Shown here: one piece after another, positions 42,967 through 50,420 of the stretch
Position numbering within the stretch: position 1 is the stretch's first letter
Layout of the letters: every line of letters begins with the position of its first letter
Source: Bin5 sp965242905
GTDB lineage: Bacteria; Chloroflexota; Anaerolineae; Caldilineales; Caldilineaceae
Length of the DNA: 64,000 bases
NCBI GenBank assembly: GCA_965242905.1
Contig: CBDETM010000002.1
Location: 2,728,001 to 2,792,000 of the forward strand
Direction: 5' to 3'
The notes under the pieces: generated by a model
Database searches by the model: none
What the model was told of the DNA's origin: nothing
Seen by the model: only the letters and a program-made list of their open reading frames with translations
Position numbers and translations under genes: made by a program

Positions 42967-44307
42967 CTAACCCCGAATATCCAGCCTCTCCCGCCGCAGC
43001 CACTGGCTGACCGAGTCCCGTTCCGAAACACTTGGATGCGTGTCGCCCGGGCTGTCCACGTACGCGCCCTCCGGCGCCGGTACCGGTCCCCGCAGCAGGG
43101 GGTCATCGGTGCGCTCCATCCATGACGCGAGCCGTCCCCGCATCTCCGCCAGCGCATCCACGTAATCCGGATCGTTCACCAGGTTACACGCTTCGTTCGG
43201 ATCATAGATCAGATCGTAGAGCGCCTCCTGGTGGACCTTGCGCTCGGCCAGACCGTTGTCCATCAGATACTGCTTGCTCGGCCCGTTGTCGATATTGGGC
43301 ATCGTCGTCGTTGCCCACCCGTCGAAACGACGGATATACTTCCAGCGCTGCGTGCGCACCGCCCGTTTCGGTTCATAGCCGGCGTGATAGCTCACCTCCC
43401 CAAAGATCTCCTCGTTGATCTCCTCCGCCGTACCCGCCACCAGCGGCACAACCGAGCGCCCTTGCAGCCACTCCGGCGGCTCCACCCCCAGCAGCTCGCA
43501 CAGCGTCGGGTAGATGTCGATCTGAGAGACCATGCCGTCCACGACCTTGCCGCCGCCAAACCCGTGCGGCCCGCGCATGATCAGCGAAACGCCGAAACCG
43601 TGGTCGGTCAGCGTGCATTTCATGCCGGGGAAGGCCAGCCCGTGGTCGGTCGTGTAGATGAACAGCGTATCCTCGGCCAGCCCCGCCTCCTCCAGCGCGT
43701 TCAATACGATCCCGACCTGGTCGTCCAGTATCCTGGCCATCCGTTTGTAAGAGGCCATGTCATAGCGGGTCTCCGGCGTATCCGGCAGCGGCGCCGGCGG
43801 CAGCGTATAGCGCACGTCCTCCTCCTCGCTCGGCTCCGGAAAGACGCGATGCGTTTCGGAATAACCCACCGCCAGGAAGAAGGGACGGTCATGCTTCCGG
43901 TTGATGAACTCGACCGCAGCCTCCGTTCTGTATTCCGGTCCCCGCGACCCGGGCGGGTCGGCTTCGGCGATCCATTCGTAGCCCAGCGTGCGCGTATCGA
44001 GCGTCAGATGTTGAAAGCCGCACAAAGCCGTGCGGTAGCCGTGGCCGCGCAGAAAGTTCGCCAGGTGCCGTTCCGGATGCTGCAGAAAGAAGTCCCGGTT
44101 GGCCAGCCCCAGCTGCCCGCAGGAATGCGAGCTCTGGCCCGTGAGCAGACAGGCCCGGCTCGGCGAGCAGGTCGGCGCCGCGCTGAACGCCTTCCGGAAT
44201 AGAACGCCCTCCTCCGCCAGCCGCTGCAGATTAGGCGCGGGCACCGCATGGCCGTAGGGCTGCAGGTACCGGCCCGTGTCGTGCGAATGCAGGTAGATAA
44301 TGTTCAT
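42967..44307 (-). CDS. Sulfatase, Cys-type (formylglycine-dependent)
   Basis: Removes sulfate esters, here most likely from sulfated carbohydrate. The 446-residue alkaline phosphatase-fold protein starts with MNIIYLHSHDTGRYLQPYGH, with metal-binding residues in HSHDTGR. The modification motif is CSPSRACLLTGQ (C47), the Cys version that needs the anaerobic maturase encoded at 18810-20180. Further conserved parts are YTTDHGLAFPGMKCTLTDHG and FAVR-like KRAVRTQRWKYI. ATG 44307 is preferred to one five codons upstream; GAGGAATCCTC, part of a near-palindrome, precedes it. No signal peptide is seen, so the substrate would be imported first. Confidence 0.92.
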   Translation of the reverse strand: MNIIYLHSHDTGRYLQPYGHAVPAPNLQRLAEEGVLFRKAFSAAPTCSPSRACLLTGQSSHSCGQLGLANRDFFLQHPERHLANFLRGHGYRTALCGFQHLTLDTRTLGYEWIAEADPPGSRGPEYRTEAAVEFINRKHDRPFFLAVGYSETHRVFPEPSEEEDVRYTLPPAPLPDTPETRYDMASYKRMARILDDQVGIVLNALEEAGLAEDTLFIYTTDHGLAFPGMKCTLTDHGFGVSLIMRGPHGFGGGKVVDGMVSQIDIYPTLCELLGVEPPEWLQGRSVVPLVAGTAEEINEEIFGEVSYHAGYEPKRAVRTQRWKYIRRFDGWATTTMPNIDNGPSKQYLMDNGLAERKVHQEALYDLIYDPNEACNLVNDPDYVDALAEMRGRLASWMERTDDPLLRGPVPAPEGAYVDSPGDTHPSVSERDSVSQWLRRERLDIRG

Positions 44308-44469
44308 TTGAGGATTCCTCAATACCGTGTGTGCGGGACAACTATAGCCGCCCGTGCGGCGGTGTCCAATCTACTTGAACTGCTCGATGGAGCATGCAAA
44401 ATCATCTTGGCACGGCTTATGTAACCGGCGCAAATCACTTCTTCCAGCCGACTCCTGGGCCTACGCTAG

Positions 44470-44506
44470 CCACTGACCCCTAATCCCTAACTCCCGGCCC
44501 CTGCAG
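44470..44506 (-). repeat. G-rich 7-bp-period repeat at the MFS stop, possible G-quadruplex
   Basis: On the minus strand the repeat starts inside the end of the MFS gene and holds heptads such as AGGGGCC, AGGGATT and AGGGGTC. Four G runs of at least three with loops of two to five bases (44477-44501) meet the usual G-quadruplex pattern. Confidence 0.55.
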
Positions 44507-45893
44507 TTTCCGCCGACTCGCGTCCCCAGACCGTCAACAGGACAAACGCCGCCAGCGTACAGACGGCCGCCACCGGCCCCAGCCCCGATACGCCGAAGCG
44601 TGTGTACATCCACGGCCCGGTAAATCCGGTGAGGGTCATCCCCACCAGGTTGATCGCCACCGCCAGTGACATCACTTTGCCCCGCCGGTCCGGAGCCTGT
44701 TCGCTGACCAGAGCGACGGCGCTGACGAGGCCGTACTCAAATGTAAAACGCATCAGAAGCAACGCCGCGACGACCGGCAACAGCCCGATATTGACGGCTG
44801 GGAGAGAGAGGTAAACCAGCGCTGAACCGAGAAGGCCTGCCTGAAATGATCGCTTCTTGCCTACCCCGTCCGCGATCAATGACACGAGAACAGCCCCCGC
44901 CAGGTCCGCTGCGCCCTGCAACAAGGCCACCAGGCCCAAGGCAGTTGCCGTCAGGCCGTATTCGGTCTGCAGCCAGACGCCGTGAGCAATGAGGACGTGG
45001 CCCTGGCTGAAAAGAAAGAGACTGTTCGCGCCGATTATCATGTAGGCCGAGAGCCGGTTTGGGCCGAGATCGAATAGACCGGCGAAATGTCGCGCCGCGC
45101 CGGATGCGAGTCGTGAGAGGTGAAGGGTAAGAGACGGCGTGACCCCCTTCTCAAGGCCCACCTCCGTACCGCCTTCTTCACCTGCAACGCCGACCTGCGT
45201 CGGCCCGTTCTCTGCGCCGGCGCCCGCCAGTGAAGGGTCTGCGCCCCTCGGTACTTTCGGCAGAAATCCCAGCAGGGCCCAGCCGGCTAGTATGGCAACG
45301 CCCAAAACGATAAATGGGAGTTGCCAGCTGAAACGGTCGAAAAGCAGCCCCATCAGCGAAAGGCCGAGTATCCCCGCCAGGGCCCAGGAATACTCCAGAA
45401 TACCGAGGCCCCGCGCCCGTTGCGCAAAGGGCAGCTGCGCGCTGATGTAAGCCTGGACGGTCGGCAAGAAGCCGGTCAACCCCACTCCCGATAGGACCAT
45501 CCCGGCCGCAGCCGACCAGAACCCCGCGCCGCTGCCCAGCAAGAAGGTCCCAGACGCGGCCAAAACCAAGGCCAGACGCATCACGCGCCGGTAGCCGTAG
45601 CGGTCCGCCGCGCTGCCGAACAGCGGCGCGCTCAGCCCCACCGCGCTGCGCAGGCTCATCAGACGGCCCAGAACGACAACATCTAGGGCCATCCCCAGCG
45701 CAATGATCGGTAAGAAGGAGTAGAAAAGTTGGACCGTTGTGTCGACGACCAGCCGGGTAGCCACACAGGCGGCCAGGATATGGCGGAAGCGGGAGAAGCC
45801 ACGCGACGCCTCCGCGCGCGGTTGCCGGTCAGCCCTGGATGACGCCCATGTTCGTGCCCGGAAACGGGAAGAAAACCGTTGCCACACAATCAC
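44487..45893 (-). CDS. MFS transporter, paralogue 1
   Basis: A 468-residue twelve-segment permease from GTG 45893, just after the GH32-like stop; a longer frame would overlap that gene heavily. Its sequence parallels the MFS gene at 47370-48668 almost throughout (ILAAC-ATRL, VVLGRL-SLRS, GLSAPLFG, LPFAQRARG, GILEYSWALAG). The two are duplicates placed on either side of the GH32-like gene. The loop between halves is enlarged by about 45 low-complexity residues (about 210-260, Gly/Ala/Glu rich). The last residues (AETAGAGS) and the stop lie in a heptad repeat. Substrate unknown; an oligosaccharide or its product is likely from context. Confidence 0.87.
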   Translation of the reverse strand: MIVWQRFSSRFRARTWASSRADRQPRAEASRGFSRFRHILAACVATRLVVDTTVQLFYSFLPIIALGMALDVVVLGRLMSLRSAVGLSAPLFGSAADRYGYRRVMRLALVLAASGTFLLGSGAGFWSAAAGMVLSGVGLTGFLPTVQAYISAQLPFAQRARGLGILEYSWALAGILGLSLMGLLFDRFSWQLPFIVLGVAILAGWALLGFLPKVPRGADPSLAGAGAENGPTQVGVAGEEGGTEVGLEKGVTPSLTLHLSRLASGAARHFAGLFDLGPNRLSAYMIIGANSLFLFSQGHVLIAHGVWLQTEYGLTATALGLVALLQGAADLAGAVLVSLIADGVGKKRSFQAGLLGSALVYLSLPAVNIGLLPVVAALLLMRFTFEYGLVSAVALVSEQAPDRRGKVMSLAVAINLVGMTLTGFTGPWMYTRFGVSGLGPVAAVCTLAAFVLLTVWGRESAETAGAGS

Positions 45894-45906
45894 TCGCCCC
45901 GGCAAA

Positions 45907-47334
45907 TCATCGGGTCGCCATTCCGATCCCGTTGAACCAGACCTCACCCTCGGTCGCGAACAGCCCCAGCGCGCCCTCGCGCCGGTCATAGATGCGGCCG
46001 GAAAGGGCGACCTGGTCATCAACATAGATGACCAGCGCCGTACCGTCCACAAGCACCTGCACCTTCAGGGGTCTGTCCGGCTCCAGAACGACCCGGCGTT
46101 CGAGCATAAAGGGTGGGTTCGTCGTGGTGACGCTGAAGTGCGGCGACCAGCGGTCCAGCACGACCCGGTTCTTGGCCGGCTCCAGCCGGACCTGGTAATA
46201 AGACTCCAGATCATCGCTGGCGCGTAGCAGCAGGCCGCAGTCTGTCAACCCTGGCGCGAACGTCACGGTCGCCTCGATCAGACACGCCTCCGGCATCTCC
46301 CCCAGCGTCATCAGCGCGTACCGGCTCACCGCAGATGTCCTGGCGCTCTCCCCCTCGACCTCCCAATTGCCGAGCACCGGTCGCGGCACAAGCGGCGCCG
46401 GCTTGTCAAAAGCGCCGGCGACCGTCCCGGGTATGCTGACCGCCAGAGAACCGTCCGGCTGCGGCACAACCTCGTGCACGACCAGGTTGCCGCCCCACAG
46501 CCATTCGCCGTCGTCCGACTCGTCCGCGCGCACCGGCAGCCAGCCAAAGGAATAGCGCTGCGACCCGTCCCCCGCCGTCTTGGCGGCGCCGTAGGCAAGA
46601 CCGTCCAACATGTCATCTTCCGCAGAGGTCCACGGCCCCGCCAAACTTTGTGCCATCCGGTAATGGGTGGCGATCCACTCCCTCGAGACCGAGTAGACCA
46701 GGTACCACAGTTCGCCATGGCGGAACAGGTCCGGGCAGGGGTGCGCCCAGACCTCACCCGGCGCCCACAGCGGCGGCCGCCCCTCCCATGTCACCAGGTC
46801 GGAGCTGACCGCCAGGCCGATACAGCCCCGGTTGCGCACCGGGCCGCTATCCGTGCGCGCCGTCATCAGCATCCAATACACCTCTTCCGCCTCGTTCCAG
46901 AAGACAAAGGGATCGCGCCAGTCGTCCAGCTCATATCCAAGCTCTGTGGGCGCGAAGAACTTGAAGTCTTTGTCCTTATGCCACGTACGCAGGTCAGTGC
47001 TGGTGGCGCGCATCACCACCTGCGCCGCCTTGCCGGTTCCGGCGAAGGCTGGATTTATGCCCGTAAAGTAGATGTAGAAAATGCCGTCGCCCGCGATCAC
47101 CGACCCTGTCCCCACATCGACGTCCTGCTCATCGGGGGCCCCATGTGTTATTGCCTCGCCCCATTCCTCGAAGTGAACAAAGTCGCGCGTCACGAGGTGA
47201 TACCAGGGCCGGCCCGGGCCATGTCCCGTCTCAGCCCCGTATTCCTTGATGTAGAAAAGGTGGTAGTCGCCCTCCCAATAGAAGGGGATGAAGTCACCCG
47301 CGACCCCATCGTCAGGTCGGTAGAGAATTGTCAT
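45907..47334 (-). CDS. GH32-like five-bladed propeller protein with altered acid/base site
   Basis: A 475-residue glycoside hydrolase-like protein; the ATG at 47334 follows GGGGGCAG. The N-terminal propeller (about 1-300) has Asp14 in AGDFIPFYWEGDYHLFY at the nucleophile position, VDVGTGSVI, and the RDP motif at 140-142 (DWRDPFVFW). In GH32 the acid/base Glu stands in ECPDLF; here the segment reads HPCPDLFRHGELW, with Pro199 where Glu is expected. The C-terminal beta-sandwich (about 310-475, CGLLLRASDDLESYYQVRLE) is like that of fructan hydrolases. No signal peptide is present. It lies between two paralogous MFS genes in one operon. It may be an inactive or altered enzyme. Confidence 0.83.
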   Translation of the reverse strand: MTILYRPDDGVAGDFIPFYWEGDYHLFYIKEYGAETGHGPGRPWYHLVTRDFVHFEEWGEAITHGAPDEQDVDVGTGSVIAGDGIFYIYFTGINPAFAGTGKAAQVVMRATSTDLRTWHKDKDFKFFAPTELGYELDDWRDPFVFWNEAEEVYWMLMTARTDSGPVRNRGCIGLAVSSDLVTWEGRPPLWAPGEVWAHPCPDLFRHGELWYLVYSVSREWIATHYRMAQSLAGPWTSAEDDMLDGLAYGAAKTAGDGSQRYSFGWLPVRADESDDGEWLWGGNLVVHEVVPQPDGSLAVSIPGTVAGAFDKPAPLVPRPVLGNWEVEGESARTSAVSRYALMTLGEMPEACLIEATVTFAPGLTDCGLLLRASDDLESYYQVRLEPAKNRVVLDRWSPHFSVTTTNPPFMLERRVVLEPDRPLKVQVLVDGTALVIYVDDQVALSGRIYDRREGALGLFATEGEVWFNGIGMATR

Positions 47335-47369
47335 GATCTGCCCCCGTGTCAATTTCTCAGTGAGAACCG

Positions 47370-48668
47370 TCAGCCCGACTCGCGTCCCCAAACCGTCAAC
47401 AGCAAGAACGCCGTCAGCGTCCCCACCGCCGCCACCGGCCCCAGCCCCCACACGCCGAAACGGGTATACATCCACGGCCCCGAAAATCCGCTGAACGTGG
47501 AGCCCAGCAGATTGAGCGCCACCGAAAGGGAGATGACTTTGCCCCGCCGGTCCGGCGCCTGTTCGCTGATCAAGGCGATGGCGCTGACAATCCCGTACTC
47601 GAACACGAACCGCAGCAGCACCATCGCGGCAACCACCGGTGCCAGACCCACATTGATAATCGGCATGGAGACGTATACCAGAAGAGAACCCAGCATGCCG
47701 AACTGCACGGCCCGCTTCTTGCCGATCCGGTCGGTAATGAGCGAGACGAGCACACTGCCGCACAGATCCGCGGCGCCCTGCGCAAATGCCACCAGCCCTA
47801 ACGTTTCCGGTACCAGGCCGTATTCGGTCTCCAGCCACGCGCCATGCGCTATCAGGATGTGGACCTGACTGAAATAGAAGAGCGCATTGGCGCTGATGAC
47901 GGCCAGCGCGGCCCGCCAGTTGGGGCCGAGATCGAAAAGGCCGGTGATAGTCTGCACGCGAAGCGGGGGGAGGGAAACGAGAAGAGGGGTGAAAGAACGG
48001 CTCCTGAGCCTTTTCCGGGCCGCCTCCCTACGCCGCGCCCTTTCGGGGTCCATAACCCGTACGCCGGCCGTCGCTTCCGGCAAGAGTCCAATCAGAACCC
48101 AGCTTGCCAGCATCGCCCCGCCCAGCACGAAGAACGGGAGTCTCCAACTGAAGCGGCCAAAGAGAAAGCCCATCAGCGGCAGACCGACAATGCCTGCCAG
48201 TGCCCAGGAGTACTCCAGTATCCCGATGCCCCGCGCCCGCTGCGCAAACGGCAGTCGCGCACTGATATACGCCTGGCAGGTCGGCAGAAAGCCCGTCAGC
48301 CCCGCCCCCGACACGATCATGCCGACAACGACCGACCAGATGCCCGCCCCGCTGCCCAACAAAAACATGCCCGCCGCCGTCAACAGCAGCGACAGCCGCA
48401 TAATGCGGCGATAGCCAAGGTTGTCCGCCGCCGTGCCGAACAGCGGCGCGCTCAACCCCGCCAGGCTGCGCAGGCTGACCAGACGGCCCAGGACAACGAT
48501 ATCCATCCCCAGCCCCAGCGCAACCGTCCGCAGGAAGGGGAAGAACAGCTGTGTCGTTGTGTCGATTGCCAAACGGGTGGCGATACAGGCCGCCAGGATA
48601 TTGCGAAAACGGGCAAATCCCCGCGGCATCTCTGCGCGCGCGTCCGCGCGCGGCGGACCGTTACTCAC
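47370..48668 (-). CDS. MFS transporter, paralogue 2
   Basis: A 432-residue twelve-segment permease. The GTG at 48668 overlaps the stop of the upstream LolA-like gene by eight bases, which suggests coupled translation. The sequence closely parallels paralogue 1, with GFARFRNILAACIATRLAID at the start and QAPDRRGKVISLSVALNLLG near the end. Its central loop is coded by a purine/pyrimidine-biased stretch (47959-47995, coding FTPLLVSLPPLR) that resembles the dispersed CT-rich tract. The GH32-like gene follows 35 bases later. Confidence 0.87.
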   Translation of the reverse strand: MSNGPPRADARAEMPRGFARFRNILAACIATRLAIDTTTQLFFPFLRTVALGLGMDIVVLGRLVSLRSLAGLSAPLFGTAADNLGYRRIMRLSLLLTAAGMFLLGSGAGIWSVVVGMIVSGAGLTGFLPTCQAYISARLPFAQRARGIGILEYSWALAGIVGLPLMGFLFGRFSWRLPFFVLGGAMLASWVLIGLLPEATAGVRVMDPERARRREAARKRLRSRSFTPLLVSLPPLRVQTITGLFDLGPNWRAALAVISANALFYFSQVHILIAHGAWLETEYGLVPETLGLVAFAQGAADLCGSVLVSLITDRIGKKRAVQFGMLGSLLVYVSMPIINVGLAPVVAAMVLLRFVFEYGIVSAIALISEQAPDRRGKVISLSVALNLLGSTFSGFSGPWMYTRFGVWGLGPVAAVGTLTAFLLLTVWGRESG

Positions 48669-49359
48669 CGATCCGGCGCACGGTCGCGCCCGGTGGAGGG
48701 AAGAAGACGAACGTCCGCGGATCGATCTCCTCATCGAACCTGATGAAGTCGAACCGCATGAGGAAGCCGGTACTGCCTTCGATCGCCAATGGGTAGTAGG
48801 TACTCCTGTCCAGCCAGACGGTCACCTGCTCCCCTGCCTCTTCCAGTGGACTCTGCCCCGAAGGCAGCTGAATCTGCACCCGCAGCGCATTCCGGCCGGC
48901 AGCCGCTTCCTCGCCGACAATCTGCAGCTCACCCGCGCGCAGCGCCGCCAGCACATCATCCGGCATCGTCTCCAACAATGACGTGCCGAAGCGCGAGCCC
49001 GCCGCCGCGCCTTCCGTCCGGTCGGTGACGGTGGCGAGGTCCAGCACCGGGTCATACGTCCACGCCTCTTCTTCGTTGAACGTCATGATAAAGACCGCCT
49101 TGCGGTCTAGCCCCTCCAATTCCGCCTCCGCCCGCAAATGCCGCGGCCGCTGCACCCACAGCTCGTACTCGACCGTCTGGTCGTCTTTCCCAAGCTGCAG
49201 CCGCCCCTGCACAGTCTTCAGCTCCCCAAGCCGCGCCGCCGCCTCATCCGGCAAACTCTCTGCGTCCGGGATCCGAGTCGTGAAAGAGAGGACAGCCAAC
49301 CCAACAGCGGCCGCAAGAGCCAGCCCCACGAAGATTGCCGCGATCCGTTTGCGATCCAT
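48661..49359 (-). CDS. LolA/RseB-fold exported or anchored protein
   Basis: A 232-residue protein with an N-terminal membrane segment (IAAIFVGLALAAAVGLAVL) and then a beta-rich domain (about 40-232). The pattern fits the LolA/LppX/RseB incomplete-barrel fold: LGELKTVQGRLQLGKDDQTV, VEYELWVQRPRHLRAE, NEEEAWTYDPVLDLATV and the late FLMRFDFIRFDEEIDPRTF. In Gram-positive and Chloroflexota relatives such proteins bind lipid or act in envelope sensing; the role here is unknown. It is the first gene of the operon with the MFS and GH32-like genes, which it overlaps by eight bases. No clear ribosome site before the ATG. Confidence 0.7.
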   Translation of the reverse strand: MDRKRIAAIFVGLALAAAVGLAVLSFTTRIPDAESLPDEAAARLGELKTVQGRLQLGKDDQTVEYELWVQRPRHLRAEAELEGLDRKAVFIMTFNEEEAWTYDPVLDLATVTDRTEGAAAGSRFGTSLLETMPDDVLAALRAGELQIVGEEAAAGRNALRVQIQLPSGQSPLEEAGEQVTVWLDRSTYYPLAIEGSTGFLMRFDFIRFDEEIDPRTFVFFPPPGATVRRIGE

Positions 49360-49490
49360 CGTATTCTATTTGGGTATTCAGCTCTAAACTGCAAGAGGTC
49401 CGTTTGAATTTCCGAGGGCACAATCTAATCTGACAAAGATTGATACATCATTTCCAGCAAGTGGGCAACTTGACGACCCTTGCCCTCGGG

Positions 49491-50387
49491 CTACCGCGTC
49501 CGCTCCATGAACCCGTGCAGCGCAGGCAGCATCCGCCCGGGAGCCTCCTCCGCCAAAAAGTGCCCGCAATCCCTGAACTCGTGCACCTCAAAATCCGCCA
49601 GCTCCGCCTTCCACCGGTTCAGTTCCTTCTCACGAAAGGCGATGTCCTTGAACCCCCACAATATCAGCGCCGGCTTCGCAGTGAACGCAGCCCGGTCATT
49701 CCAGATCGACCCCAGCCAGTCGCTGGCAGCGACGATGTATCTCGGAAACGCCGCGCACGCGGCCCGCGCCTCCGGCGTTGGTTGCGCATTGCGATAGTGC
49801 GCCATCACCTCCGCCGTCAGAATCTCCTTTGAGGCGACCGCCATCGGCAGCACCCTGTCCACGAAAAAATTGTGGCGCTTAATCAGGTACTGGCCCAGCC
49901 AGCTCGACATGAAAAAGCTGAACATCACATAGTGCGGATCGCGTCCGACCGGCCAGCACCAGGTGTTCGTGATCACCAGCCGCTTCACCCGCTCCGGATG
50001 CTTTCGTGCGACATCCAACCCAATCGGCCCGCCCCAATCCACCAGGTACAGGGTCGCGTCCCGCACGTCGAGATGATCGAGCAATGCCGCGGTTGCATTC
50101 GCATGGGCTTCTGGCCGGTGGTCGGCCGCTCGCTGGCTGCGCGCCGACAGCCCGAAACCGATATGATCGGGCGCGATACATCGGTAATGCGAACGAAGAT
50201 CCCCGACCAGATGCCGAAATTCGAATGACCAGGTGGGGTTGCCATGCAGGAAAACAATCGGCTCCCCCGCGCCCTCGTCGATGTAGTGCATCTCGTGGCC
50301 GGATGGAGTCGTGAAGAAACTGCTCTCGAAGGGGTAAATCGCGTCAGACAGCCACGCGGGGCGCGCGGGGGACACGCTCTGGATCAT
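49491..50387 (-). CDS. Haloalkane dehalogenase-like alpha/beta hydrolase
   Basis: A 298-residue alpha/beta hydrolase. The oxyanion region is FLHGNPTWSFEFRH. The nucleophile elbow is VDWGGPIG with Asp117 followed by Trp118, the halide-stabilising arrangement of haloalkane dehalogenases. The acid is probably Asp248 (WGFKDIAF) and the base His276 (DCGHFLAEEAP). All catalytic positions of the family are thus present. The natural substrate is unknown. AGGAG precedes the ATG. It follows ftsK by 33 bases on the same strand, without obvious functional link. Confidence 0.88.
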   Translation of the reverse strand: MIQSVSPARPAWLSDAIYPFESSFFTTPSGHEMHYIDEGAGEPIVFLHGNPTWSFEFRHLVGDLRSHYRCIAPDHIGFGLSARSQRAADHRPEAHANATAALLDHLDVRDATLYLVDWGGPIGLDVARKHPERVKRLVITNTWCWPVGRDPHYVMFSFFMSSWLGQYLIKRHNFFVDRVLPMAVASKEILTAEVMAHYRNAQPTPEARAACAAFPRYIVAASDWLGSIWNDRAAFTAKPALILWGFKDIAFREKELNRWKAELADFEVHEFRDCGHFLAEEAPGRMLPALHGFMERTR

Positions 50388-50420
50388 GATTAATTCTCCT
50401 GTTGTGGATTGAAGGCAGCG

